A DNA stretch of 64,000 bases from Apostichopus parvimensis. Lineage: Eukaryota; Echinodermata; Holothuroidea; Aspidochirotida; Stichopodidae. The DNA lies in the NCBI GenBank assembly GCA_000934455.1, contig KN883758.1, positions 115,943 through 179,942 of the forward strand. Direction: 5' to 3'. Each line of letters begins with the position of its first letter. Position 1 is the first letter of the stretch. Positions 35,739-50,113 of this stretch are shown piece after piece. The position numbers and the translations under genes were made by a program. Below the pieces are notes generated by a model that saw only the letters and a program-made list of their open reading frames with translations, made no database searches and was not told the DNA's origin.

Positions 35739-38700
35739 AAGGTAGTGTAACTGCAGTCTGTGCTAAAGTTTGTGATATCAATATGTACAGTGAACAGTTA
35801 ACATATATTTTAATACAATCTGAACCTTAAATTTCCCATGCAGATTATTGCATTTTGATTAATGAACGTTGTAAGCAATTACACACTATATTTAGTTAAA
35901 CTATGCATACAATACATTGCCCACCGAGCTTATATAGGATCAGTTTATAATGTACATATCCATTTACGTTAATGTATGCAATCACAGGGAAGAATATTCT
36001 ACGCCACAGATTGATTCTCAACAAGAATATCAGCGATGTGTGCAACCGATGGATGGGGACTATCAAACCAGCAAATAAGAAGAAGTGTGTTCATGCTAAC
36101 ACTGTGTTGGGTTACTTTTTTACTAAATAAGAATGAATAAGTTAAGTTATCATTATCGTAACACTTTGATGTTGAAGAAAGAAAGTTACTAGTTAACATA
36201 GTAAGCAGGAATTATTCAAGCTATTATTATCCTCAGAATTTGATATTTAGGAAAGAAAATATTATTCGCATTCTAGACTGCATACAACAACTGGACGGCG
36301 ATCGCTAACTAGAACGAAAGATGAAATGATACTTTGTTAACTTTTTAAGTCATCAAAGAAGTGTCAGAACTTCTTTGTTAAAATCTGCTTCAAAGTATAT
36401 CACTTTTATTTGTTTTAATATTTTTTTATAACTTGCAAATGTGTTCCCATGAAAAGAGGACTCACGGCAGCATGGTGTGTTTAGTTGTTGTTTCTGTTTA
36501 ATCGGCCAAACCTTAACAAAGTTATCGGAACCATTGTTTAGTCATTTCACCATTATTAGAGAGTTTGGCGTCTAACAAATGATCAGATGAAACAGAAATT
36601 ACTAGGATATTTTAAATAAATGCGTTCAAAGTCAAGACATGCATTTTTTTTTTGTGATTTCACGCTAAAGATAATAATAGAAGATTTACCAAATTCAATG
36701 TTGAACGGCTGCTATAAAATACCATTATAGATATTAATCCATATTCCTGCATGAACTTGAAGCTAATATATAGGAAAGATACACATTCTTGTCCCATCAT
36801 TCTGGTAATCAATTTCAACTAGTTAGGAGTAGTTGAACATGTTGAACACTAGTTGAACATGTATTGATCATGGTATGTTGCTACTTTTTCTCAGTATCTA
36901 GGTTCAAGCGGCCTTGATATATATATTATATATATTATGCAAACTACTTGCACATTTATTCGCGAATTATCAAACACACTTTCATAACTTATAATTTGAG
37001 ATAATGTGTAAGTTCAGCAGCCATTCCTTCCCCTAACATGTAGGCTTTATATTTAGCGTGTATGTACTCGAAACACAAGGACTGAGTAACCACCGATTAA
37101 GTAAACATACTACGTATTGGACCTGAAGTTTTCCTATCTTGTTTATATGAAATTGTTTGCTCCAAATGATCGCCCTTTGCACCGAATTCATTAGCTCGTG
37201 ATGAACTTTCTGTTTGTTGTTAGTTTACGATGCCTGGGGATGGCGTCATGCTACTGGTGCTTATCTATCTTATATTCACCTTGTATTGTTGTACATCCTC
37301 CTGATAACATGTTATTTATATAAACAGAAGTTGATCATAGCTCTATAGTCAATAGTCATCTTTTTCATTCAACATAACAGTTTACATTATGATCAGACTG
37401 TCATTACCGCCACTGCGTGATCAATTCTGTCTATACAGAATGCGGTGATAGTTCTCCTTCATCAATTGCGTTGCAAATTTGAGAAAGCAAATATGTTTTC
37501 AACTACAAACAGCATTAAACATGTATTACACATGTTTTTCAGTTTAAAGATTTTTTACGTAAAAATTGTAATATAGCTTACCTCCATAACGTTGTACGAC
37601 ACGAGGATTCACAATACATTTGTAGAAATACACGATGTATTAAATTAGTCTCCTCTTTGATTAAATCATTGCCAATATTTTCATTTGCATCAGTTTCATA
37701 TAAAATATTACAGATAAGCGCTGAAAGTTATTAATGCTCTCAGAACAGATCAGATAGGTAATGATAGTTTAGCAGTAGTAAACTGCTCATAACTAATTTC
37801 TCTCACACTCCCTTTCCTCTCACGCGTGGTACATCAGAATCCCGCGGGATCCAAAAGTTCATTTAAATTATTATTTTAGTCCCATTCGTAATTTTGTTTA
37901 AGCTATTGATGCATCGTTCTATTGTAAATCACAGGTAAGTATTTGCAGGTAATTTGTTTTGTCCCGGGTAATGGATCAAAAGTAATAATCTAAGCGGTTC
38001 CTCCAAATCCCCGTTTCTTAACACCCCGTTAAGTATTGTCATCCTGGCATCAATATTTCACATATTGGATTGGTGATATCGAGGAAATTTGAGACATATA
38101 TTACCAATGAATACTTACGCTTATTTCAATTAATTTTAAATCCTAAAGAATTGTTTATTTTGTGGGCGGGGTGGGGGGGGGGGGAGCTTTCAATAAAATA
38201 TTAACAGAAATTACACTATCAAAGGTATGGCATTGAACTGGCCGATTTGTTACTAATGTGACCGATTTGTTTGCTTTCAATAATGGCTTTTGAATGCTTG
38301 GTGGGAGACATATTGAACTTGCTGCATGTAATTTAATTAAAACTTTAAGCGGTTTGAATGAAGTATGGTACTGATTTATCTCTGAAATCTTTAAAACTAT
38401 CTTCATTTGCGATATTTGACCTCACAAAATGGAATTATTGAAGAGAGTAGTACAAATTGAATGTGATTTTTGTGGATGAAAAAAATATTTGAGGTAAGAG
38501 AAGAGCAAAAGAGTGAAATACTTTTTATTATTCTCCAGCTTACAATTTTGAATGTAATATTTGGAATGCATGTTCCGAAATGATATCCACTGCAGAAATA
38601 TAGCATCCGACAATGTTCATTTATGCGTTAAGTTAAACAAAATGGGATTTCAGAACTGTTACCACTTTTGCGATATATTAATTGAAGAGTTAATTGAAAG

Positions 38701-39171
38701 ATTGCATAACATTATGACTTACTAAAGCGTTTTACACGTTTTCTTCTTTAATTTATTTACCTTACTTATTTTGTAAAATGTTTCTACACCATTACGTCAT
38801 GTCTTCTTTATAGTTAGCTTCAATATTTTACCACTGAAGTAGGAGCAGGGGTGGAGATGAAAGGATAGAGGAATCAACGTCCGTTGGAATGCGAGGGTAA
38901 TCAGGATAATATTTCTGTACCCTATTGTAACATAGGTGTCTCTTTAGAGTTGATGAATAATTCAGCTGGCTCATTTACATGGAAAAAAATATTACCAAGC
39001 TGTTCCTTTTTCCATGGTATATTTGGTTTATAGAGCTACCTATATCGTAATTTACATAGAAATAGCCTTAACGCAACCTTTAATGTGATAATCAAATGGA
39101 CTACTTTTCTGAACTAATTGTGAGCACAAAATTGTTGGAACGATTGCATAAACATTTAAGTATTTTGCTGC
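35739..39171. other. Spacer with no recognised gene
   Basis: AT-rich, unique in the window. Notable points are a TATATATATTATATATATTA stretch near 36918, a short repeat of AGTTGAACATGT at 36832-36860, and a 16-base G-rich tract at 38165-38183. No supported exon. Confidence 0.55.
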
Positions 39172-40439
39172 TTCCATTCAGATACAGACAAAATGGCTGC
39201 TTCCAAAACCGTCTTGAAGCTTCATATGAATGATATTTCAAATTCGGTTGTTTGCATTAAGCTCAATATTACACCAAGCTCTTACAAGGTAATATCATTT
39301 AGGGGAAAAATGGATTTTTCAGTCATGGGGTTACCTACGAATCAGTTTACTTGTAGTCTTTATTAAAGTTCATAATCAAGTGACTTTGTACTGTTTACAG
39401 TCCATATCTGTTGTACTTTTCACCATACTTAGTACCTGATACAACTTAACTAGTTGTTTGCTTAGTGACTATTAATCGGTTACATGGTATATATATTTAT
39501 ACTCCACGTTTCATTTGCATACAATACGTGGTTGTCTCCATCCAGGGTTGGACTGTGTCTTAAACCGACCCGGGATTTTTCACCTTGACCGGTCCATTAT
39601 TCATTGATATGTTACTTACATAGTGATCGCCGTCGTGGGAGGGGGGGGGGGTCTAAGGAAAGGGGTGTCCCCCAATGGTGTAGGTTGCAATAATCCTATG
39701 AAAAAGACCCACAAATAATTTCCAGAAGCAACGCTTAATTAAACTGAGAAAAGTTGAAAACTGAAACCAAAATAACCAAAATATATGTTTTAGACTGGAT
39801 TTTATTTAGTTTTCAAGCATTTTGTGACAACATACATGAAAAAAAGACAAACAAAACCTAAATAATATCCACTGAAATATATATGTTCAATATATGTTCA
39901 ATGTCACATTCTATACTAGGAAATCATGATTTTCTTTAAAGTAGTCCCCTATACTTACAACACTTTTGTCGCCTTATTCAATTAGTGTGGACGTCTATTT
40001 CGCGAAATCGGTAAACCGGGGACAAATACTCAAAGTCGTCGAACATTCGTCTAAATTGACAACCAAACACCCTACTGTATGTGGGCTATTCTTTATTCAT
40101 ACATACTCTCTCAGGGCTTAGCTACTGAGTGATATCCAAATAATATAATAAGAGTTTACCATTTTACTTCCTTTTCTGGAGGACGAGTTGTAGATTAATA
40201 AAAAGTGTATTCTCTGCCAATGCTATGTATATGTCAGAATACATTGGTCACCGTACTTGTATATATTGTCGTAAAGATATTAGCAAGGACGGGTTGCCAA
40301 TATCACGTTCTTTAGTTACGAACTTACAGAATAGCTAACATGGTGATTTCATGAGCTGATTCCCACAGTGAAAAATATATTTCTTCACAACCCGTCTCTA
40401 TTATATGAACTACTGGGCAGTAATTTTTACCAGGCTCTC

Positions 40440-40486
40440 CAGCCCACCGGCCCACCGGCCCACCGGCCCACCAGCCCACCGGCCAA
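40440..40486. repeat. CCCACCGG minisatellite, copy B
   Basis: About six eight-base units, including one CCCACCAG variant. It is longer than its copy-A allele at 4677-4712. Confidence 0.8.
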
Positions 40487-43400
40487 CCTGGAAAAACTTA
40501 ACGAGTTGTTTACTTAGTGACAAATCGGTTGCAGAGTAAATTTGTATTCCAGGTTACGTTTGCATGTAATACATTGATATCTTCATTGACAACATGAGCC
40601 TAGATACAATCACTATTCCATACATATACTTCTGAATGTCAACGTATGTGTGTGGTTTTGGTTTTTTTTTTTGTGCTGGTATGCAAGTGGTTCTGGGTTC
40701 AGACATTACGACTACTGCACTAACACGTATATGTTCTGCTGGAAACATAGATGCCGCATAAAATATCATGTGATAGGGTTTGCACCAAGAAGCAGTCGTC
40801 AAATAGAACGAGGATTTGGAAGTATATTTATTACACCAATTTGTTTTTAAAGAACACAGCCATGCATAAATTAACGCTATAATTAAGCATGTACAGTATG
40901 TACACACTACGTACTAAGTTACTAATAAATCATTTCAGGCATTTATACTCCAAAAATCCTTTAAATTGTTGGAAATAAGTTATTTGATTGTATCCAGTCT
41001 TCGCATAAGTCGATCATTGGCGTTATATCATAATGAATATTCATGATCTAGTGACATCTGGTTCGTAGATGTTGTGGTGTAGGAAATACTATCAAATGGT
41101 GAGATACAATCTTCCTTATAAAGTGGGTATAATAGTTTTGATTTACTTGAAAACTTAGTAATATGATAGATGAACTGAGAATCGCTAGATTCTTCCAAAG
41201 TTTCTGACCATTATTGGAGAAATAGAAACAGTTGCGCTTTGCTGTTTGAACGTTCGAAAGTAAACACATATCTCGATGATAATTATTCTATGAATTTTAA
41301 CATTGATGTGTTACGAAGTCCAGATACTATGTATCGAGGAGACGAACACAATACACTAGATGAGAGAGGTGGTCTTTAAAAATGAACCCAATCAGTGTCT
41401 CTTGGTGACAACAAACAACTGAACATAAATACATTACGTACCGGTACTTTCACGTTAAGTTCGCAAGCGGAGGTACCTCCGGTTGGCCGGCTACCGCTAG
41501 GCTCTTTGTCGGGGTGTCACATCCAACAGAAGTCGTTTGCGAAAATTACAGAGAGGTTGTGTTAGGAAGCTTCAAGAAGGCGTAAAGTATATAACTCTTC
41601 ATGGAGAGAATAGGTCCAAAAGAAAATAGGTATTTAAAGTGGCCGCAAAAGAGAATTAAGTAAGATTCAAATATAGACGGGACGGTGTGATAAAGAAAGG
41701 CCGGAACGGAAAGGTGGATATTCAGTGGTAGGCAGACCTCATAGTTTTTCTTTTAACGCGGCGTGACGTACAGGCTGGAGCCACTCGGAGAAAAGAGCGG
41801 GCCACTTCTTAAAAAACTTATTAAAAACATACTCTGATTGTGCTCTACGCTTCCAAATTAGCATAAAAATACTTGGCCACTAAAAACGTAAATAGCAGTA
41901 GTTTACATGGCAAACGCTTCAAGTAAGATGCTGCATCATAACAAATTAAATACAGAGTGCTTTGCTTTATAGATGCTCAACAGTAATAAATATCTCGATT
42001 TGATGTTATCTTTTGATGTCTGCTAAAGAAGAATATTCTGCAAGATTGTCATACCAAGCCAGCGTAAGGACAACAGGGCAAGATCAGTGCACATATCCCC
42101 GTACTATTTTATGGAGTGAACAACAAAATTCGATTGTTATAACCTCCATGAAAGCCATTGCTTTACCCGGATTATATATGAACCCATACAAACGTCATGC
42201 CATATTTTTGTGGCACATGTAAACCTTTCTAATTCATATTTATATCAGTGTGGTTGGAAAATGACGGTGTAAGCTCAGTAACAAACAGTAATGAAGGAAC
42301 GAGCAAACCGTTTAACTATCACTGTAACAACCATTGCTTCAGTTTATGTATTTCTGAAATTGCGTTATAGAGTGAGATATACAGCAGTATTGTGTCAACC
42401 TCGTAAATTCATTTAAACATTTGTTTGTAGATTCCTTCACACAGGTAAATCTCCCTTTCCTTTTGATTATGATAATATTATTAAGGAAGTCATAGGAATT
42501 GATATGGTTTGTAATGTGTAGTCGAAAAAGTACTGTCACATGAGATGAGTGACTGAAAGGATTCTAGTGAAAGCAAATGTACGTAAACTTTTCCTAATGA
42601 ATTTTCATTGGAAAGCACTTAATCAACGGTGTTGAGACTTAACATCATATGACACACTACATCCGAAGGTGATCATTGTCCGTATCCGGTGACATGCGAG
42701 TTCATCCTTTAATGTTAAAGCTCTTTAATCTCTGTAACAGTCTACTGTGTATTGCGATTCAGACTACACTTTTTTTTTAAAGAAAGTCATCTTGATCTTC
42801 GGTACGCAGCAATCATTTTTTCATTATAATCTTGTTAAGATATTTTCTGCCTTCACATGTGTTTCCTCTTATGTAGCTGACAATATGAAACGTGACATAC
42901 GTTTCAGTTTTGATTTCTGTTAAACAATAATTTATAAGAAAATGTTTCCGTCAAAGCTAGCTACAATATAATATGAAGTAAATATCCTGTTTTACGTGTA
43001 TTTATAATCAAAGACAGTTGATATCAGATGAACCTTTAATATGTTTATACTTCTATAATCAGGAATGATGTCTTGCTTTCATGTTGCGAAACAAATCCTT
43101 CTCTGCGACCAACAATTCACATCTTAAAATCCTCCTTAACACAGGTAAAACAAAATTGATGTTTTAACTAGTTTCTTCTCATTGAGCATAAGAAGTATAT
43201 GATATGAAGTATTATGTTAGGGGAGGGAGATGGTGGTATAGGACGGTGGAAGTATATGAAGACAGTCTTAACCTGGCGTAAAAAAAACAGTCTTGAAGTT
43301 CACTTTTAACTCTTATATTCCATCCATAGGTGTCCGGTGCACAGATGACAGAGACCTTTATAATGCGAAACAACACTCTACTTGATCTTTACGTACCGAT

Positions 43401-43625
43401 GAAGGAAATACCCAAGAGAAGGGGACTGACGTCACATATGAGACTACACGTGGAGTAGCAAGGACTCTGAGTATTGTGGAGAAGAGGCACAGTACTTGAT
43501 ACGATAATCTCGTAAAACAAAATATTAGTTACTACCGTGCATTGACTTTTGTGTAGCTTAAATGACTTTGGTGAGGCCATTGGAAAATCAACCTTTGTCT
43601 ACGTTAGGTTAATTAGAGGCATATT

Positions 43626-44030
43626 AAAGGAATAACGAAGACAGGAATCAAAGACAATTTTCGATTTTTAAGCTAACCGCCTTCTATTTGACTGAAAACG
43701 CTCGCTTGGAAAATTTCACCACAAGCACAGTAAGCCACCATTGACTACATAATACGCTTGAAATTCCGTATTGATGACGTCAGAGTGGAACGACTCTCGT
43801 CACAAAGTCATTTTCTGTCTGTTTGACTCCCCTTTGACAACTTTTGGCTGTTGTTGCAAGGGCTAGAGACTTATAAGCCCAACGCAATTTCCTACAAGCA
43901 ATTTCCTATAAGCCCAATTCAGTTTAAAATACTAACGAGGCAGTTGAAGGTCAAAGTTACGAAAATTAAAGAGTTCTCGTTTCTTAAAATTGTCGTTAAA
44001 AAAAAGAAGCAGACTGAAGCCACGCCCAAG
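43626..44030. mobile_element. Copy-B-only insertion of about 400 bp
   Basis: It lies between the GTTAGGTTAATT and ATCATGGTCGAT landmarks. In copy A these are separated by about 90 unrelated bases (7940-8030). No TIR or coding capacity was seen. A SINE or MITE remnant is possible but not shown. Confidence 0.35.
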
Positions 44031-44403
44031 GTACGCTGAAGTAAAATCATGGTCGATATTAAATATTTCAAAGGAAATAGTTCAGTTTCTTACATCGTAT
44101 TATCGAACGTTTGATAGTTACTGGCTCATTCCATGATTGAGATATTAATGTGGTGAAACATTTGTATGTGCATTTCTCAAACATCACAGTACTTTAAAGG
44201 GAAGATAGTGTCAACTAAAAGGATTAAAAGTCCAGAGACACCACCTTGCTTATTTTATAACACCACGAGGACTTGTAAATAGAAATCATATAACTAAATA
44301 ATGAATGTCATGGGAATGAACAATCTGGCATCTGCCAAAAAAAGTGCTATAAAGGGAAATGCCTACTTACAGTTTGGCATATAAAGCATTTTTGTAATAA
44401 TAT

Positions 44404-45410
44404 GGTCACGTCACTTCCCTGTCTGGTGGGGCAATCTTTAAAGTGGGGTTGGCAAAAGAGAGTCTCGAAGAAAACATAGCAATGGAGAAGATATTCAAGT
44501 GCCCGTGGCACAGTGGTACCGTTTATTTAAACTTCCATTATCATATAAGGGTCATAAAAAGTTATTGCATTACGCAGAACGTTACTGTTAACGCACTCCT
44601 CAACGCGGCGTCTAAGTGCATCGTACAACACGGCCCACACGCAACGTATAACGCAACGTACAATGCGGTGCTAAACGCAACGCCAAACGCAGCGACTAAC
44701 TATAAAATCAGATTCAAGGCAACATAGTTAACTTAACGATGTCTACAATGCCGTTAACCGATGTAGATACACTAGGAAACAATCGATGGACTAAATGACC
44801 GTGATGTGCATCATTTAACCTAGCTTCCTTTCTGTTAGCTGATCTAGGACTACTGCACTAATGTTGCTTCTTAGGACTAACTGAAAAATATCCATTCACA
44901 GCAGAGCACTGATCCTTACAAACGTACATACAGTTTTACGCAGTTCAGAGCGCTACTAAGTAACGTAAATGTTAACAATCGGTATATAACGTTACTCTTA
45001 AATAAATTGGCGTAACCTCCCTCAGTGCAATAGCTCAGCTTGCTAACAATTCATACGACTCACAAATGTAATAAATAATATTATGAGCACTTACAATGTC
45101 TACGAACGGTTAGACACGATGCTGTGGTATTAGAAACATACCAACTTGGTTTGCGCGCTCGAGAATGTACTACTTCAAAGAACACCGCCCCTGAGTCCTC
45201 AGTTGCGGTCACCACTCTTCCGGAGACCGCAATGCCCAACTATTCGAACAAAGGCCAGGTTCACGATTGCTCATGCCATAGTAATCAACTCAGGAGGATA
45301 ACAGAAATCTCCCAGCAAAGAATTACAACATTACTTCAAGCTTAAAATAGTTAATACAGGGCAACGAATAGCTCTTAAAAGTTACACTACTACGCAAGTT
45401 CGGTTACAAT
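44404..45410. mobile_element. Copy-B-only insertion of about 1.0 kb with AACGC-rich tract
   Basis: Copy A reads straight through ATTTTTGTAGTAATATGAAATG at about 8250-8273. In copy B, AATATG occurs on both sides of about 1 kb of extra DNA, which fits a 6-bp target duplication. Ends are GTCACG and GGTTAC, only weakly inverted. An AACGC-type repeat at 44588-44700 creates a 94-codon frame with Asn-Ala repeats (YNATYNAVLNATPNA). I regard this frame as repeat-derived and not a gene. Confidence 0.5.
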
Positions 45411-46230
45411 ATGAAATGACGTTACAGTGATAAAAGAAACAAGTTGAATGCATTCTGATTCTGAAAATTTATTAGGCATTATAATAATATAATACACATT
45501 AGTACGTACGCATTAATGTAATTACTTACACAGACAACTATTGAAAGTCTACATAAACCATCAAGTAATATCATCAAAAGGAAATCGATTTTGTTGCTGA
45601 TAACAATCATGGGAAACCAGTGATTCCTATTTTTATTTTATTTTGTTGTTTGCTGATAATTTAGTGACTTTGGTTTGATTATAATTTGTTAGTATTTGCA
45701 ATTAAAACCTAGAAAATCTGATTTTGGACACACTTAAATCTCCAATTCTTTTAAATAAATTTCATCAGAGAAGAATCTTGAAAAGTACACTCTTGATGTG
45801 TGCTGAACTGTCTATATTACCTGTGATTTGACGGTATAGTGTAACATTAACTTTGTAAATATAGAGAACAGTTTGCGACTTGAATCACGTAGATTGTTCT
45901 TCCTGAACATTTCATGACAAGTTAAGGTTAAGCCATGTAGACTAAGATGTGTACGTTGTGTGCATACAATTCCACTGTGTACAATAAACATAACATACAC
46001 CAAACCAGATATTCTAGAACCCAACAGCAGAGAAACAGTAACAGTAGATCACATACATCTTTAGTTGAATATTTCAAAGTTTCCTCTTTCTTCTTGAAGT
46101 TTTCACAACAATCACATTTTGCTTCATTGTATTTTTTTTTAAACGACGCGCACTCTTTAAAACCAAAATTACAAATGGGGCCACTAAGGTTATTACAAAT
46201 GCAATGATATTATATTAATTTTAAAGCCCC

Positions 46231-46310
46231 TTAATAATAGTAATAATAATAATAATAATAAGCAAATATTTATAGAGCGCTTTATGCAAAGGCCTCAAAG
46301 CGCTTAAGAT
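46231..46310. repeat. (TAA)n microsatellite fused to an AGCGCTTT inverted-repeat element
   Basis: About ten TAA/TAG units (46231-46260) are followed by GCAAATATTTATAGAGCGC and an inverted pair AGCGCTTT (46276-46283) / AAAGCGCT (46297-46304). Microsatellites joined to this kind of hairpin are common dispersed repeats in marine invertebrates. Absent from the matching part of copy A. Confidence 0.7.
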
Positions 46311-47594
46311 GAAGTGTTTGAGTATGTAATATAACTGAAGTTAGCAGTATTTCATGCAAATCAAAAACACGATATCCGTGGCAAAACATACCTAAACAGC
46401 AACATTCAATAAACGACAATACATTTTTTTTTTAAATAAAATCAATAACGACTGTTACAATGAAAAAAAAAGTAAGACTTGACTTTGATGAATTTATCAT
46501 TGCGCATCTACAAAAGTATGAAAGTTACAGGTAACTAATGAAAAAATATAAGCTACGATGTCTTACAAATGTACAGATATTCTGCATTATTATGTACTTT
46601 TGTGAATTTAAAGGCCTGTAAAAGATGAAGACATAGTTTTAGAAAAAATCAGAAACATAAAGGAATTTTCAAGTACGTGCTTTCTGACACATATAATTCA
46701 TTGTTATGCTTAAGTTGCAAGTTCAAATTAAATGTGACGGAATTCGTGAAAAGAGTATGATAGCTAAGTCTGTCACTACCATGGGGGACATAAAAGTAGA
46801 AAAAAACAGAGGGAAGAAAACGTTCACAGAATGGAAGTCAGCAGTTCGTTATTCCTATAATTACACAAGGACCAAGAAGGCTGTACAGCTGTGCAGGAAG
46901 ATACTGCTATGTAATATGGGTAGTTCACGTTATCATGAATCCAATATTCAACAACATGAGATAAACAGCAGTGTTAGTACAACGAAACACATAGAGGAGC
47001 ATTCATTCTACTAATTACTCGTAATTAAATCTTCACTTTTTTTAACATAATTACAGAGGAGAATTTCTTAACTTGATCAATTTTAATCTTAGTGTGAGAA
47101 ATAAGAAGGTCCAAGAAATTGCAAGAGCACTTATGTAACATTTCTCGTGTATACTATATGGAGTTGACTTTGATGTCATCAACATCAATCGCCGAAAACA
47201 AGGAATATAACAGCAAGAGGTATAACGTATTCTCTGGGTAGGTAAATGTTATAATGATATACAAACACTCAACTACAGTGTCGGACACAGCAAGATTATC
47301 GTATTTAAAATCCATGGATTTAGGTTCTTTCCAGTGTTTTGAAACTGTCTTAAATTAACAAAACAGTTATGCATGGCAATTCATAATACAGTAGTCAGAG
47401 TCAGTTAAATACAAACAAATTCTAAAAATCTGGGTCTCGTAACACAGGAAGGCAAAAATAAATTAAATTGAAACAAGTCGCGCTGCGTGATGATTTTGCT
47501 TATTTTCTGAAACAACAATTAGAGCCTAATTTATTGTAATAATTGATTTTAGTGGAATATTTTAATTTATATAATTTTGTACTTAGCTCTTACT

Positions 47595-47600
47595 TTTATT
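47595..47600 (-). promoter_or_regulatory. Likely polyadenylation signal of gene B
   Basis: AATAAA on the minus strand, about 155 nt past the stop. It mirrors the gene A signal position. Confidence 0.42.
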
Positions 47601-47754
47601 TTAATTTAATTTTAGACATTAAAATTAAATCAGTATTTTTCAATGCTTGGAAAAAACAGCATGTATATGATTGGATTGTACATGAAATGAGCAAGGCCTT
47701 TTGCAGTGGCTTTTGACACTATCCTGCTAGCATCATTAGTTAAGGATCAGTGCA

Positions 47755-50113
47755 TCACGTCCCTTCTGATGCCGTACGGATCTTTTGCCATTCGAACTCC
47801 CTGTGGATAATAACATATATTTGTCATCAGAAATATTTCACATCGCTAAACAATCCATCATCTAGTATAAATTGTACGTTCGTGAGCCATTTTATTCCAG
47901 TTAATTCATTCATAGGCCAAACATTTGTATTTGATTAATGCAAAACGCAAAGGAATACTTCAGTAAAGAAGAACATAAGAAGTGAGTCAAGCCTGTCCTC
48001 TTAAGTACTTTTATTGTCCATATAGCCTAGTGTATATCACTGCAGGGTTTAACTTACATTCACAGTATAGGTGAGATTCCATTAGTGATAATGAACCGTG
48101 GCAAATATTGTTTCAAACTTAAAATATTCAATGTATGTCAGTGTTTCATATCATTAAGAATTCAAACTCGAATCATATCATCTTATTTTTCATCAATACT
48201 AATTTCGAAATGAAAAAAGTATGTATTTGTATAATTTGTATAAGGAAAAATAAGAGGACATGATGAAAGCAAATACATAAGACCTTACTCATTTATCTTT
48301 TCAGCAAAAATATTGAAATCCCAGAGAATTAAGCTTACATTCACAAAGTTTAGTTTGCAACACTATTAAGCAGTGGTTTGTGTCCAGATAACTATTGGGT
48401 TGGTTACGACAACTATACTTATCAGTTTTATTACCGAGAAGGCGTAATGTTGATGATGGACTACATTAAAATAACGACATATCAAATGTATGTAAGCATT
48501 GTCCGGCAGTGCTGAATACAGAACTAAAGTCCACAGTGACATGTCCTAAGATATCTTGCATATGCAATGTTTATGGTTTGCCTTAATCATGAATATCGTC
48601 CATTCCGTTCAGAATTAAGAAACTCCGAATATTTAATAAAATCCGCTCTATGTTTGGTTTACGGAGATTGACATTTCACGAATTTACAGTATATACTTTA
48701 ATTAAAGCCTACCTCCAATAGGTTCGGAATCCTTCCACCTGAAATAAGAAGTTAAATTTACCGTATGGAAAGCAAATAGCATTGTAAGGTTACTTATTAT
48801 AGTTATGTGATGAATATTAAATGGAAATGTGCTATGAAGTACATTTGATTGCCCATTTAACCTAGTGTATATCACTGCAAGGTTTGCCTTCCATTCACCG
48901 TATGGGTGAAGGCTATATTATGTTGTCAGTTCCAATGAGATGATTGTCACATCAAATATTATATGATATGTTGATGTCGTTGTTAATTTCAATATTTCTC
49001 GCCTCTGAATGTTAGCCACTGATTAGAGCAACCATTAAACGAATGTCATTACATCGAAATTCCATTAAACAACCACTAATCTTCGTAGAATGTGTTTATC
49101 AGTGTTTCTTCCTTAATATTTCAGTACACGTTTGCGGTTTTTTTTTTACTTGTAGTTCACGCTCTAATAATATCCTCCTTTTTCGTTTCCGTTTGCAAAT
49201 AAATATTAATTCTTTAAAACTTGTTATCGAACGGAATGTTAAGAAATGATATCCAGCAAGGTCCTAACGAAAGCAAATGTATACAAAACATGATCAGAAA
49301 CTTTAATACACGGAGTTTCATGATACGATTTTTTTTGCGAGAACAAGAAAGAATTGTAAACAAGGTGATTTGAAGTAGTGAAGCGAGAATTACGAGAATA
49401 TCTGATAATGTCATGTTTTTGCTTACGAACCAATTTATATGATGAGAGTAATGTATAAGACCCACTTATTGAATTAACTGTACTCATTAATCATCCTCAA
49501 AGTGTTGCCGTAAAATATTAATTATGGTGATAGTTAATATTCCTTAATTTGTAGTAGTATTATTAGTAACTATATATAAGATTAGTTTTAAAGACAAGTA
49601 AACTCTGTCATCCGCAAAATACTCAGTATTGTGATAGCTTAGGTTTTATGTTTGTGTACATTCACCTGTTAAGTTTGGTAATTTCGAACTAGGGAACAAA
49701 CATCCTTTTGCAAGTTGATAAGCTATAATTCACAAAATAAAAGCCTAACAATGAGATTGACCAAGTTCCTATAACGAACCCAATTATTTGAAAGTTCAAA
49801 GAATGTTCAGGTTTTTTTGGAGGTGGGGGGGGGGGGGTTGTACCACAATTTTAATCATCAGTTCTGTTATAATATCGTAATGTTGTAGTTTCATTATACT
49901 AACAATGGAGGTTTTAACGAGTAGAATGTACGTTTTTGAAACATGAAACTGGGTGATCTGAATGTTCTTCAATCAGTAAAGTTCTTTCAATCTTTCGTTT
50001 GGATTCGAGTGGTGAAACCGTTAACTTTAATATGAAATGGTATCACTTCACAGTGACGTTGTAATACTTACCTCTTCTCTGTACATTGAATTGGTCAAAC
50101 GGACACCATTGTG
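47755..50113 (-). CDS. Gene B C-terminal exons (42, 26 and 46 nt)
   Basis: Exons are 50113-50072, 48738-48713 and 47800-47755. Acceptors are AAATCAG, TTATTTCAG and TATCCACAG. Donors are GAG|GTAAGT and GAG|GTAGGC. They encode HNGVRLTNSMYREE, VEGFRTYW, REFEWQKIRTASEGT, then TGA at the same place as gene A. The tail keeps NG(I/V)RLTNS and REFExQKxRTASxGT. Between the tails, about 20 replacement and 5 silent differences are counted in 114 nt. Confidence 0.66.

Noticed and set aside
44443-44727. 94-codon plus frame with Asn-Ala repeats
   Set aside because: Generated by an AACGC-type repeat within a copy-B-only insertion. No start context, splice support or conservation.
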